NCBI GenBank assembly: GCA_000212915.1
Contig: CM001167.1
Span: 1,356,780 to 1,420,779, forward strand
Reading direction: 5' to 3'
DNA length: 64,000 nucleotides
Source of the DNA: Bacteroides coprosuis DSM 18011
GTDB taxonomy: Bacteria; Bacteroidota; Bacteroidia; Bacteroidales; Bacteroidaceae
Shown: in pieces, positions 1 through 9,010 of the stretch
Layout: each line of letters opens with the position of its first letter
Numbering within the stretch: the stretch's first letter is position 1
Program-made: the position numbers and the translations under genes
Notes under the pieces: generated by a model
Told to the model about the DNA's origin: nothing
Seen by the model: only the letters and a program-made list of their open reading frames with translations
Databases searched by the model: none

Positions 1-2343
1 TTGCTTACGATATTCTGGTGGTGCTTGAAGCATTACACGATATTGCTTACCATACAAGTTGAAATCGGATACATACATACTACCAATATAAGCCTGCATA
101 GCAGTCATAACATCTTGTAGAGTAAGTCCAGCTTCTTTGATTTTAGCAATGTCAGCAGAAATCTCTCTTTGAGGGAAGTTAGGGTTGAATGTTGTCATAG
201 CCACCATAACTTCTTTTCTTTGGTTCATACCAGCTAGGAAGTTGTTTACATTATCATAAAATGTAAAAATATCACCCCCTGTTTTATCTTGCATTTTCAT
301 CTCAACTCCCGTACTCATACCAAAACCTTGTAGAGTAGGCATACCAAAGAACATAAATGTAGCATTGGGGATGCTCGCTGTTCTTTGAGATAAATAAGCT
401 GCAATATCATCGGGTTTTTTATCACGTTCGTTCCAGTGTTTCAAATTCATGAAAATTGTGGAGTAAGAACTAGCAATACCTCCCATACCTCCGAGGAAGT
501 TAACACCTGTAATTTCTGTTGCAAAGTTTATCTCTTCTACTTCTTTGGTGATCTGTATCAATTCATTTACTACAGAGTCTGTTCTTTCCAAGGATGAACC
601 AGGAGGAAGAGAAACCAATCCTACCATAGTACCTCCATCTTCTTGAGGAACAAAACCTGTAGGAGTTGTTTGCATCATGAAGTAAAGTAATCCTGAGAAT
701 GTGATAATAATTGCTACAGTAATCCAGCGATGTCCTTTTTTTCCTAAGAAGTGAAGAGATGATTTGTACTTTTGAGTGGCAGCATCAAAATTTGCATTAA
801 AGAATACAAAGAAACGCTGTGCAAAGTTTTTCTTCTTTTCTCCACTTTTCAAGTCTGGCTTTAAAAATAAAGCACAAAGTGCAGGACTCAAAGTTAGTGC
901 GTTTACTGCTGATAGAGCAATCGCAATAGCAAGAGTCAAACCAAACTGACGGAAGAATACTCCCGATGTACCTCCAATAAAGCTGACAGGTATAAATACA
1001 GAAGACATCACTAAGGTTATTGAAACAATAGCTGGTGAAATCTCTTTCATAGCTGCTATAGCTGCTTGTCTAGGATCTGTCTCTCCTGCTTCCATATGGG
1101 CATGGACAGCTTCTACCACAATAATAGCATCATCTACTACAATACCAATCGCCAAAACAAGGGCAAATAGAGTCAAGATGTTGACTGAGAAGCCCATAAC
1201 TTGCAGGAAGAAGAATGTACCAATGATGGCTACGGGTACCGCTATACCAGGGATCAAAGTTGATTTCCAATCTTGTAAGAAAAGGAATACAACCAAGAAT
1301 ACGAGTATAAGAGCTTCAAATAGAGTTTGAAGAACTTTGGATATAGATGCATCTAAGAAGTTGTTTGCATCCATTAAGTAAGACATCTTTAACCCTGGAG
1401 GGAATGATGGAGCTGCTTCATCAAGTACATTCTTAATGTTATTAATTACTTCTTGAGCATTTGAACCTGCAGTTTGGCTGATAGAAATAAATACAGATTC
1501 ATTACCATTTGTCTTTGAGATAATATTATAACTCAAAGAGCCTAAATCTACATTAGCAACATCTTTTAATTTCAGGATATGGCTATCGCTAGAACGAATG
1601 ATAATATTTTCAAATTCTTCTGGAGATTCCAAACGCCCTGTGTAGCGTAATGTATATTGGTAAGTTTGGTCACTATTTTGTCCTAATTCCCCTGGGGCTG
1701 CTTCGATATTCTGATCGGCAAGTGCAGCGATAACTTCTGTTGGATTCATCTTGTAAGATGCCATCACATCAGGTTTCAACCACACACGCATAGAATAGGT
1801 TTTAGCACCCATTACCGAAGCATCACCCACACCATATACACGCTTAATCTGCGGTATCAAGTTAATGTCGGCATAGTTTTGAATAAACTGTCCGTCATAA
1901 TCAGGGTTTTCAGACGATAATGAAATACCTAAAATATAGCTACTCAACTGTTTCTTTACAGTTACCCCGATTTTGTTTACTTCAGCTGGAAGAATGGGGG
2001 TAACGGTAGCCACCAAGTTTTGAACGTTTACGGCTGCAATGTCGGGATCTACACCTTTTGCAAAGTAAACTTCAATAGAGGCCATACCCGAGTTTGAAGC
2101 CGAAGAAGACATATAAGTCATACCTTCTACTCCGTTCACAGCTTCTTCAATAGGGATCACTACACTCTTCATAATAACGTCAGCATTCGCCCCTGGATAT
2201 TGAGTCGAAATATTGACGGTAGGAGGTGCAATGTCGGGGTATTGTTCAACGGGTAATGTGACAATACCTATAACTCCCAATACTACTATAAATATTGAAA
2301 TTACAGTAGATAATACCGGTCTATCAATAAATGTTTTTAACAC
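1..2343 (-). CDS. RND multidrug efflux permease (AcrB/HAE1-like), 3'-truncated by window edge
   Basis: Inner-membrane proton/drug antiporter subunit of a tripartite efflux pump. It reads without a stop for 781 codons from a GTG at 2341-2343 to the left edge; the remaining C-terminal part (about a quarter of a usual 1,030-1,060 aa permease) lies outside the window. A TAA lies in frame 24 nt upstream of the GTG and there is no ATG between, so GTG is the likely start. Visible family marks: N-terminal FIDRPVLSTVISI helix, the porter-domain phrase VEGMTYMSSS, and the TM4 proton-relay pair in GIVVDDAIIVVE near residue 402, with both Asp present. It lies 76 bp downstream of the adaptor gene on the same strand, so the two are probably co-transcribed; a TolC-like gene may follow beyond the edge. 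Confidence 0.93.
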   Translation of the reverse strand, partial: MLKTFIDRPVLSTVISIFIVVLGVIGIVTLPVEQYPDIAPPTVNISTQYPGANADVIMKSVVIPIEEAVNGVEGMTYMSSSASNSGMASIEVYFAKGVDPDIAAVNVQNLVATVTPILPAEVNKIGVTVKKQLSSYILGISLSSENPDYDGQFIQNYADINLIPQIKRVYGVGDASVMGAKTYSMRVWLKPDVMASYKMNPTEVIAALADQNIEAAPGELGQNSDQTYQYTLRYTGRLESPEEFENIIIRSSDSHILKLKDVANVDLGSLSYNIISKTNGNESVFISISQTAGSNAQEVINNIKNVLDEAAPSFPPGLKMSYLMDANNFLDASISKVLQTLFEALILVFLVVFLFLQDWKSTLIPGIAVPVAIIGTFFFLQVMGFSVNILTLFALVLAIGIVVDDAIIVVEAVHAHMEAGETDPRQAAIAAMKEISPAIVSITLVMSSVFIPVSFIGGTSGVFFRQFGLTLAIAIALSAVNALTLSPALCALFLKPDLKSGEKKKNFAQRFFVFFNANFDAATQKYKSSLHFLGKKGHRWITVAIIITFSGLLYFMMQTTPTGFVPQEDGGTMVGLVSLPPGSSLERTDSVVNELIQITKEVEEINFATEITGVNFLGGMGGIASSYSTIFMNLKHWNERDKKPDDIAAYLSQRTASIPNATFMFFGMPTLQGFGMSTGVEMKMQDKTGGDIFTFYDNVNNFLAGMNQRKEVMVAMTTFNPNFPQREISADIAKIKEAGLTLQDVMTAMQAYIGSMYVSDFNLYGKQYRVMLQAPPEYRKQ

Positions 2344-2419
2344 AATCTTTTTATTTTGATTTTAATAATAAGAATTTCGTATCAATTCTTTTTATTACTT
2401 AAGTTGTTGTTGGTTGTAC

Positions 2420-3523
2420 TTATTCAGTAGCTATTTTCTTACCATGACGTAGAGTTACAATACCATCAGTTACAATTTTGTCTTTTTCTTGTAAGCCACT
2501 TGTAACCACATATTGTTTGCCATCAGGTGTAGGTAGAACAGAAATGGATTTTAATACTACAGAATCTCCTTGTACTTGGTAAACTAAGTTTTTGTTTTGT
2601 TGCTCAAATACAGCTTTTTGAGGGATGATTAAAGCATTATCCATGTGAGTAGGAATAGTGATTTTTCCACTCATACCACTTCTTAATTCAAAATTACTGT
2701 TTGGGAATACCGCTCTAAAACTTACAGAACCAGTTGTAGCATTAACAGAACCTGTAATGGTTCCTATTTTTCCTACATAAGGGTACTCTGTACCATTTGC
2801 AAGAGTAAGTCTTACTTGTGGTGCATTTTTAATTTTTTCGGCTTGTGTATTACCTTCAAGTTCACTTAGAAAAGTAGAAAACTCTTTTTCATTCATTGAG
2901 AAATAAGCATAAATGCTATCTACATTGGCTACTGTAGTAAGTACATTCATAGAGTTTACTAAACTACCTAAACGTAGAGGAATTGCACCTACAAATCCAT
3001 TAACAGGACTAGTAACGTTTGTCCAGCCAATTGTAGCTTGTGCATTTTTAAGGTTGGCTTCAGCTTGTGCCAATCCTGCTAAGGCTGAATTGTAAGCATC
3101 TTCAGCTGTAGCAAGTTGTACACTACCTACAATACCTTTTTCTGCAAGTGGTCTAATTCTATCTACATTTAACTTCGCAGTATTAACAGAGGATTGAGCC
3201 ATTGTAATAGCTGCCTTTGCACTTGTTAGTGCTTGCTCAGACTGAGGAGAGTTTATTTTGAAAAGTGCTTGTCCTTTTTTCACTAGAGAACCCTCATCAA
3301 TATAAATGGCATCAATGAAGCCATCAATTCTAGGGCGAATCTCAATATCCTGTTGTCCTTTCAGGCTAGCAGGATAAGTAGTAGTCAATTCAACTTCTTG
3401 ACCCGTAATTACCTGGGTAGGGTATTTTTGAACGTCAGTTTGTCCTGCGTTTTGCGATTTATTACCACATGAAACTAGTAGTAACAAAGCCGACATTCCA
3501 TAAATTAAGTTCGACAATTTCAT
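2420..3523 (-). CDS. RND efflux periplasmic adaptor (membrane fusion lipoprotein)
   Basis: 367-aa adaptor that would link the adjacent RND permease to an outer-membrane channel. The first 20 residues form a lipoprotein signal ending in the lipobox LVSC, so it is predicted to be lipid-anchored. Then come a biotinyl-lipoyl-like half motif (EIRPRIDGFIDAIYIDEGSLVKKGQ, about 60-85), an alpha-hairpin coiled coil rich in Ala/Gln (about 95-165), the returning lipoyl half, and a beta-barrel with the phrase ELRSGMSGKITIP near 280. First gene of the pump operon; the permease follows after 76 bp. A perfect 11-bp inverted repeat lies about 260 bp upstream and could be an operator, but no regulator gene is in the window. 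Confidence 0.92.
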   Translation of the reverse strand: MKLSNLIYGMSALLLLVSCGNKSQNAGQTDVQKYPTQVITGQEVELTTTYPASLKGQQDIEIRPRIDGFIDAIYIDEGSLVKKGQALFKINSPQSEQALTSAKAAITMAQSSVNTAKLNVDRIRPLAEKGIVGSVQLATAEDAYNSALAGLAQAEANLKNAQATIGWTNVTSPVNGFVGAIPLRLGSLVNSMNVLTTVANVDSIYAYFSMNEKEFSTFLSELEGNTQAEKIKNAPQVRLTLANGTEYPYVGKIGTITGSVNATTGSVSFRAVFPNSNFELRSGMSGKITIPTHMDNALIIPQKAVFEQQNKNLVYQVQGDSVVLKSISVLPTPDGKQYVVTSGLQEKDKIVTDGIVTLRHGKKIATE

Positions 3524-3886
3524 AATTTAATGTTTACTGTAAATCTTTGTTTAATTATTGTATAAATACTTGTATGCTTTACCTTTATATCCTCGTTAAG
3601 TAACGTCATTTAGACTTCTTAGGTTCATGAAAGAAGCTCGTTTAATTCTTGTTTTTACTGATTGCTGTTTTATTGCTTATTTCTTTCTAGTGTCTAGTTA
3701 CTTTTACTAGTTCAGTTTAAGCATAACACTCTGTAAGTTTTTTGAGTTTCCTAGATGAACGTTCGAAATTACAAATAATATTGAACAAAATCATTTTTAT
3801 AATGATTTTGTAAACATTATTTATATCTATTTGAAATAGTTAGCTATTCTGGGCTACCTTTATTGAGAAAAGTAAAAAGAGATAAA
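3524..3886. other. Intergenic region upstream of the efflux operon
   Basis: About 360 bp without a convincing gene. It holds the leader of the efflux adaptor gene (minus strand) and a perfect inverted repeat at 3785-3811. I see no clean TAnnTTTG box on the minus strand close to the adaptor start. Confidence 0.5.
3785..3811. promoter_or_regulatory. Perfect 11-bp inverted repeat upstream of efflux operon, possible operator
   Basis: ACAAAATCATT and its exact reverse complement are separated by 5 nt (TTTAT). There is no flanking T-run as expected of a terminator, and the AT-rich symmetric shape would fit a dimeric repressor site such as those used by TetR-type regulators of RND pumps. This role is inference only. 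Confidence 0.35.
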
Positions 3887-3912
3887 AAAAGCTCACAATA
3901 TAGTGAGCTTTT
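3887..3912 (-). terminator. Rho-independent terminator of ppa
   Basis: 10-bp perfect stem AAAAGCTCAC / GTGAGCTTTT with a 6-nt loop. On the minus strand it is followed by a run of T. It sits 20 bp after the ppa stop codon. Confidence 0.85.
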
Positions 3913-3932
3913 CAAATATTTTTAGGGAGAGG

Positions 3933-4553
3933 TTACTCTTCTTCTTCTCCAAATGTATCTCTATAGTCTTTCACTGAGCGACGAATGACATCGTATGCAG
4001 TTTCTACATCATAGACATCTGTAACAATACATCTTGGTTTACTATCGCCTGGAAGATCTTTATAAGTAGTAAAATAGTGTTTCAAGCGATTAACTACAGT
4101 CTCTGGAACATCAGCCATCGAGCGATAGTGTCCATAGATTGCATCGTCTTCAAGTACGGCAATGAGTTTATCATCAGCTTTATTATGGTCAAGTAAACGG
4201 AACCCACCGATAGGGCGTGCACGTACTATAATATCACCATGCGTAATGTCTTTTTCAGTTAGTACGCAAATATCTACAGGGTCGCCGTCTCCTTCAATAT
4301 CTGTACGTCCTAATGCTTGATTAGTTAATTCTGCTACCTTTTTCCAGCTATAAGTTTGAGGAATAAATCCATATAGAGCAGGAATGATGTTGGAGTATTT
4401 TTGAGGTCTATCAATCTTTAGATATCCTGTTTCTTTATCTACCTCGTATTTTACTGTGTCTGTTGGCACAATCTCTATAAAAGAGTTCACAACGTGAGGA
4501 AAATTCTCTCCTATTCTAATTCCGTGCCAAGGATGTGCCTTATATTTTCTCAT
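3933..4553 (-). CDS. ppa: Inorganic pyrophosphatase, family I
   Basis: 206-aa soluble Mg-dependent enzyme that hydrolyses pyrophosphate to two phosphates, pulling biosynthetic reactions forward. The signature EGDGDPVDICVL (three metal-binding Asp) is at about residues 87-98, preceded by the YGFIPQTY active-site segment; downstream KPRCIVTDVYDVE and the Tyr/Lys pair of the family end are present. Length is typical (170-220 aa). Monocistronic: own promoter candidate at 4588-4595 and own terminator at 3887-3912. The acidic EEEE tail is harmless variation. Confidence 0.95.
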   Translation of the reverse strand: MRKYKAHPWHGIRIGENFPHVVNSFIEIVPTDTVKYEVDKETGYLKIDRPQKYSNIIPALYGFIPQTYSWKKVAELTNQALGRTDIEGDGDPVDICVLTEKDITHGDIIVRARPIGGFRLLDHNKADDKLIAVLEDDAIYGHYRSMADVPETVVNRLKHYFTTYKDLPGDSKPRCIVTDVYDVETAYDVIRRSVKDYRDTFGEEEE

Positions 4554-4587
4554 TCTAGTATTTTTATTCTAGTTTATAATTTATTTA

Positions 4588-4595
4588 CAAATATA
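4588..4595 (-). promoter_or_regulatory. Promoter -7 box for ppa
   Basis: Reads TATATTTG on the minus strand, matching the Bacteroidetes TAnnTTTG box, 35 bp before the ppa ATG. No clear TTTG at -33. Confidence 0.55.
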
Positions 4596-4852
4596 GGGAA
4601 CTTTCATTAAATCACTTTGCTTTTATACGAAAAATACTAAGAAGTAGCCCGATTGAGTGAGATAATAGGGAGTATCTTATGTTTTTATAAATAAAGGTGT
4701 GTTTTTTCTGCTGTATCTGTAGTTGCTATTTGTTTCTATACTGAGAAAGAGTGGTAATATGGGTATGCTTCATGATAGTTTAATGATCAATTGACCATAT
4801 CTCATATCGTATTTTGGTATATCTATATTTATTTAAGCTTGATGATTTTCTT
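4596..4852. other. Divergent intergenic region ppa / yigZ
   Basis: About 260 bp of AT-rich DNA between the two divergent promoters. I see no gene, repeat or structured RNA in it. An upstream in-frame ATG at 4791 is rejected as the start of the next gene because it lies before that gene's promoter box. Confidence 0.5.
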
Positions 4853-4860
4853 TATCTTTG
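4853..4860 (+). promoter_or_regulatory. Promoter -7 box for yigZ-like gene
   Basis: Exact TATCTTTG, the commonest form of the Bacteroidetes -7 element, ending 8 bp before the ATG at 4869. It decides the start: transcripts would begin around 4867, so the ORF extension back to 4791 is not translated. Confidence 0.7.
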
Positions 4861-4868
4861 TGTTAATT

Positions 4869-5501
4869 ATGATTCAAGATGATGTTTTTAAAACCATAGC
4901 TCAGTCTTCAGAGGGTGCATATAGTGAAAAGCGAAGTAAATTCATCAGCTTTGCTATGCCTGTTGAGTCAGAAGAGGAGGCTAAGGAGTATTTAGAAGAA
5001 ATAAGGAAGAAATATTATGATGCTCGTCACGTCTGTTGGGCTTATCTAATAGGAAGTGATGAGATAAAATATCGTGCTAACGATGATGGCGAACCTTCTG
5101 GCACAGCAGGTCGTCCCATCTTAGGTCAAATACGTTCATTTGAATTGACGAATGTATTTATTGCTGTTATACGATATTTTGGTGGAATCAAATTGGGTAC
5201 GGGTGGATTGGTTGTGGCTTATAAAGCAGCAGCTGCAGATGCTTTAGATCATGCAGAAATCATAGAGAAGACCATAGACGAAGAGGTTACTTTCGATTTT
5301 GAATATCCCTTTATGAATGATGTGATGCGTATCATAAAAGATATAGAACCCCAAATAGTAGATCAGACATTTGAGATGGCTTGCAATATGTGTTTGCGAA
5401 TTAGACGCTCAAAGATGGAAGAGTTGAGGGATCGATTAAGTAAAGTGCAAACGGTAGTGTTTGCAGATGAAGCTGCAGAAACTGAAAAAGAAGAAAATTA
5501 A
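4869..5501 (+). CDS. YigZ/IMPACT family protein (UPF0029)
   Basis: 210-aa cytosolic protein of the conserved YigZ/IMPACT family. Signature segments: KRSKFISFAMPV near the N-terminus, DARHVCWAYLIG, the hallmark DDGEPSGTAGRPIL at about 70-83, and RYFGGIKLGTGGLVVAYKAAA. The C-terminal part is the EF-G-domain-V-like UPF0029 extension (from about residue 140). Biochemical role is not settled; eukaryotic IMPACT inhibits GCN2, and bacterial members are linked only loosely to translation or proline-peptide metabolism. Start at 4869 is set by the promoter. The HpaII-like gene starts 9 bp after its stop, so the two probably share a transcript. Confidence 0.9.
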   Translation: MIQDDVFKTIAQSSEGAYSEKRSKFISFAMPVESEEEAKEYLEEIRKKYYDARHVCWAYLIGSDEIKYRANDDGEPSGTAGRPILGQIRSFELTNVFIAVIRYFGGIKLGTGGLVVAYKAAAADALDHAEIIEKTIDEEVTFDFEYPFMNDVMRIIKDIEPQIVDQTFEMACNMCLRIRRSKMEELRDRLSKVQTVVFADEAAETEKEEN

Positions 5502-5510
5502 GAACTAAAT

Positions 5511-6599
5511 ATGGCATTTAAAGCGAATAAATCAGAGTGGAGTGAATTGTATGTTTTCCTGAGACTGCTTACAGATGGCAAACTCTACTTAGGAAATCAC
5601 AGAGGAGAGAAGAGTGAACGCTCTTTCTGGCCTATAAGTGTGATAGAACGTGAGGAACACGATGGTCCACGGAGGTATTATATAGAAGAAGATAAGGTTC
5701 GTGTTGAAGGGAAGGAAGATTATATTAAACTGCATCGTGTAGCTTTGGCCGTAATGGCAGATAAGGTACTCGATTTAATAAAATCGAATAATGAAGAGGA
5801 GATAGAATGTCCCGAAGATATTGAAAAGTTCTTGGATACTGCTAAGATTTTGTATCTCGAGCCTGAAACGCAAGATCGTACTGATTTAAAAATCAGCTTT
5901 TGGTCTCCTCACAAAATCCCTACTGGCTTTATAATTCAGTCCAAATTGGCTCCCATGCGTCCTTTATTAGACGGAGGAAGATCGGCTAATCTAAAATTGG
6001 AATTAACAGGTGCTCGCAAATTTGCTCAACCAGAGATAGAAAATATTAATGCTCTTGAAACCAATGAAACGGTAAGAGACCGTATGTTATTAATTCAGGA
6101 GATGGATGGAGTATTAAGGTATTCCGATGTTGCCGACAGAGTATTCCGCTGCAATCTGAGTATGATTGATCTTCACTTTGCTCGTATATTGGCAGAGATG
6201 GTGCGTACATTTCATGTAGAAGGTAAGTCAAGGGTTTATGAAGTAATGAATCTAATAAAAAAAGAAAACCCCATAAAAATCAAAGAAGACCTTATTCAGA
6301 AGCATCGCTTTTATGAATACAAGATGAAGCAGTTTCTTATGGCTGCAACTTGTGGTATGCGTCCTGCTAAAATATTCAATGGAGAAGATTCAGCGGTAGA
6401 AGGAATGCTTGTAGTTGGTAGTGAGGGACAGATTATTGGATATCACAAAGATGAGCGTAAAGCTTTTGAGGATTTTCTATATCTGAATACCCGTTTCATC
6501 AAAGGATCTCAAGAAAAAGATAAATATGGCTTTTTAGAAAGAGAACACGGTACCTATTTCTTTAAACTAAATGTAAAGATTGGTCTAACGAAGAGGTAA
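5511..6599 (+). CDS. Putative HpaII-family type II restriction endonuclease, no methyltransferase nearby
   Basis: 362-aa protein. The N-terminus NKSEWSELYVFLRLLTDGKLY (residues 6-26), the central TGFIIQSKLAPMRPLLDGGRSANLKLEL region (about 138-165) and the C-terminal FFKLNVKIGL resemble what I know of the RE_HpaII family, whose archetype cuts CCGG. Candidate PD-(D/E)xK residues are D125 in RTDLKI and K145 in QSK; this placement is inference. Classical type II enzymes are paired with a cytosine-C5 methyltransferase, but neighbours here are a YigZ protein (9 bp upstream) and a convergent dehydrogenase. Base composition looks like the neighbours. It could be a domesticated or silenced nuclease, or its methyltransferase may lie elsewhere. 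Family call moderately sure; activity unknown. Confidence 0.7.
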   Translation: MAFKANKSEWSELYVFLRLLTDGKLYLGNHRGEKSERSFWPISVIEREEHDGPRRYYIEEDKVRVEGKEDYIKLHRVALAVMADKVLDLIKSNNEEEIECPEDIEKFLDTAKILYLEPETQDRTDLKISFWSPHKIPTGFIIQSKLAPMRPLLDGGRSANLKLELTGARKFAQPEIENINALETNETVRDRMLLIQEMDGVLRYSDVADRVFRCNLSMIDLHFARILAEMVRTFHVEGKSRVYEVMNLIKKENPIKIKEDLIQKHRFYEYKMKQFLMAATCGMRPAKIFNGEDSAVEGMLVVGSEGQIIGYHKDERKAFEDFLYLNTRFIKGSQEKDKYGFLEREHGTYFFKLNVKIGLTKR

Positions 6600-6696
6600 T
6601 AAGGACATTATTCCGTTCTGAAGCAGTATTCAATAAATATACCCTAAAAACTTCAGCACTGTTTCTGTAAGAGTGAAAGTTAAGGAGGAAAATAAA

Positions 6697-6740
6697 AACC
6701 CGTCCCCAAGTCGTCTTAGAAAGGCGGTTGGGAACGGGTT
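6697..6740. terminator. Bidirectional terminator between convergent genes
   Basis: Long imperfect hairpin: AACCCGT pairs with ACGGGTT, one mismatch, then CCCAA with TTGGG. It is flanked by A-rich and T-rich tracts on both sides. Sits between the nuclease gene (ends 6599) and the dehydrogenase gene (ends 6753, minus). Confidence 0.75.
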
Positions 6741-6752
6741 CTTTTATAGTTT

Positions 6753-7709
6753 TTATTTGTTTACTTGATTTTCTGGTTTACCTTCCATGAAAGCTTTTAC
6801 ATTATTAATTAAAATTTTCATGAGTCTTGTTCTTGCTGCGAAACTAGCCCAAGCAATATGAGGAGTTATATAGCAGTTTTCTACACCTAAAAGAGGGTTG
6901 TCTGCCTTAGGAGGTTCTTGCGACATTACGTCTATACCTGCGGCATAAATGGTCTTATTTTTAAGAGCTTCAGCTAAATCAGCCTCATTAATTAGAGGTC
7001 CACGGCTTGTGTTGATAATGATTGAAGTAGGCTGCATAAGCTCTAATCTTCTTTTGTCAACCATATTGCGGGTTTCATCTGTTAGCGGACAATGTAGTGT
7101 TACAATATCTGCTTGTTCAAATAATTCATCTAGCTCTACTTTCTGTATTTCGTGTGGAAGCTGTAATTGGGTTTTAGAAGTGTATGCTATAACTTTCATA
7201 CCAAATCCAAAAGCAATACGAGCTACTGCTTGTCCAATGCTACCTAATCCTATAATACCGATGGTTCTACCGTGTAACTCTAACAAAGGAGAATCCCAGA
7301 AGCAGAAGTCTGCATTTTTACTCCATCTGCCTTGATGCACTTCATCCGAATGTTTTTGTACATGTAGAGTGATGTTTAGAATATGAGCAAATACCATTTG
7401 AGCTACAGAGTTTGTGCTGTATGAAGGGATGTTTGTTACAACAATACCTTTTTCTTTTGCAGCTTCTGTATCTATGATATTATAGCCTGTAGCCATGACA
7501 CCAATATATTTTAAGTTGGGTAATGCCTCAATTGTCTCTCTCTTAAATGGGACTTTATTTGTGAGAACGATATTTGCGTCTTTACATCTTTCTAATACTT
7601 GATCTCTACTAGTTCTATCATACAAGGTACAATCACCAAGTTGTTCTAATCCATCCCATTCTAAATCGCCTGGGTTGGCTGCGTAACCATCTAAAATTAC
7701 AATTTTCAT
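6753..7709 (-). CDS. D-2-hydroxyacid dehydrogenase (glycerate dehydrogenase-like)
   Basis: 318-aa NAD-dependent oxidoreductase that interconverts a 2-keto acid and the D-2-hydroxy acid. NAD-binding glycine motif GIIGLGSIGQAVARIA (about 148-163) and the catalytic set are present: Arg in NTSRGPLINE (about 233), Glu in SQEPP (about 262) and His in ITPHIAW (about 281). Similarity in phrasing is closest to hydroxypyruvate/glycerate dehydrogenases, but substrate cannot be fixed from sequence. Third gene of the DUF5686-rarA operon, 24 bp after rarA on the minus strand; terminator at 6697-6740. Confidence 0.9.
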   Translation of the reverse strand: MKIVILDGYAANPGDLEWDGLEQLGDCTLYDRTSRDQVLERCKDANIVLTNKVPFKRETIEALPNLKYIGVMATGYNIIDTEAAKEKGIVVTNIPSYSTNSVAQMVFAHILNITLHVQKHSDEVHQGRWSKNADFCFWDSPLLELHGRTIGIIGLGSIGQAVARIAFGFGMKVIAYTSKTQLQLPHEIQKVELDELFEQADIVTLHCPLTDETRNMVDKRRLELMQPTSIIINTSRGPLINEADLAEALKNKTIYAAGIDVMSQEPPKADNPLLGVENCYITPHIAWASFAARTRLMKILINNVKAFMEGKPENQVNK

Positions 7710-7733
7710 AACTAAGTTAGTTTTATAAGGTTA

Positions 7734-9005
7734 TTACTTCGAATACTTGTCACCCCAAAGTTTGTTCAATAAATCACTATGTCTTTTTTCAGCACTATTA
7801 TTTTGAGGATGCCAAATACGTTTATTCTTTATTTCATCGGGTAGGTAGGTCTGTTTTACAAAGTTGTTTTCATAGCTGTGTGCATATTTGTAGTCTTCAC
7901 CATACCCTAATTCTTTCATTAGTTTTGTTGGAGCATTGCGCAAGTGTAGAGGCACTGGAAGATTTCCCGATTCTCTAACTACTGCTATTGCATCGTTTAT
8001 TGCAGCATACGCCGAATTGCTTTTCGGACTTGTAGCTAAGTATATAGTGGCTTGTGCTAAAGGTATTCTTCCTTCGGGCCACCCAATCTTTTGAACTGCA
8101 TCAAAGCAGCTATTAGCCATAAGTAAGGCGTTTGGATTTGCCAATCCAATGTCTTCTGAGGCAGATATAACCAATCTTCGAGCAATAAACTTGGGATCTT
8201 CGCCTCCTTCAACCATTCGGGCCAACCAATAAATAGCTCCATCAGGGTCACTACCTCTTATCGATTTAATAAATGCAGATATGATATCATAGTGTAACTC
8301 TCCACCCTTATCATAAGCTAATGGATTTTGCTGTAAGGAGTTTGTTACTAAATCATCTGTTATTACTATGGGTTCAATATTGCTGGAGGTAGCAATTAGT
8401 TCTAAAATATTGAGTAGTTTTCTTGCATCACCTCCTGAATAACGGAGCATAGCATCTGTTTCTTTTAACTCAATCTTCTTTTCTTTTAGAATGAAATCTG
8501 TTTCAATCGCTCTATGTAGAAGTTGGATTAAATCTTCTTTACCCAGAGATTTTAACACATAAAGTTGGCTACGAGAAAGTAATGGTCGTATTACTTCAAA
8601 AGAAGGGTTCTCGGTTGTAGCACCGATAAGAGTTACTACACCTTGCTCCACTGCGCCTAATAATGAATCTTGTTGGGATTTACTAAATCTATGTATTTCA
8701 TCAATAAATAGGATGGGGCTTGCTTGGTTGAAAAAGCGGTTACTTTTTGCCTTTTGAATAATTTCTCGTACATCTTTTACTCCAGAAGTTACAGCACTTA
8801 GTGTGTAAAAAGGAACATCTAATTGGTGCGAAATTATTTTTGCTAATGTGGTTTTACCCACCCCTGGAGGTCCCCACAATATAAATGATGAAATTCTACC
8901 CCCTTCTATCATTTTACGAAGAGGTGCATTGGGTCCAACTAAGTGTTGCTGCCCTATATAATTGTCTAAACTGGTTGGTCTTAATCTTTCTGCTAATGGT
9001 TGCAT
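7734..9005 (-). CDS. rarA: Replication-associated recombination AAA ATPase RarA (MgsA)
   Basis: 423-aa ATPase of the clamp-loader clade acting at stalled replication forks. Walker A GPPGVGKTTLA at residues 45-55, Walker B ILFIDEIHRF near 100, sensor 1 GATTENPSF, Arg finger region LLSRSQLY, and the RarA-specific C-terminal tetramerisation domain with HLRNAPTKLMKELGYGEDYKYAH. Length is standard for bacteria (about 420-450 aa). Starts 5 bp after the upstream DUF5686 gene, so translation is probably coupled. Confidence 0.95.
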   Translation of the reverse strand: MQPLAERLRPTSLDNYIGQQHLVGPNAPLRKMIEGGRISSFILWGPPGVGKTTLAKIISHQLDVPFYTLSAVTSGVKDVREIIQKAKSNRFFNQASPILFIDEIHRFSKSQQDSLLGAVEQGVVTLIGATTENPSFEVIRPLLSRSQLYVLKSLGKEDLIQLLHRAIETDFILKEKKIELKETDAMLRYSGGDARKLLNILELIATSSNIEPIVITDDLVTNSLQQNPLAYDKGGELHYDIISAFIKSIRGSDPDGAIYWLARMVEGGEDPKFIARRLVISASEDIGLANPNALLMANSCFDAVQKIGWPEGRIPLAQATIYLATSPKSNSAYAAINDAIAVVRESGNLPVPLHLRNAPTKLMKELGYGEDYKYAHSYENNFVKQTYLPDEIKNKRIWHPQNNSAEKRHSDLLNKLWGDKYSK

Positions 9006-9010
9006 ATATT

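Noticed and set aside
4791-4868. Upstream start for the YigZ-like protein
   Set aside because: The extra residues are AT-rich leader; the exact TATCTTTG box lies at 4853-4860, just before the ATG at 4869.
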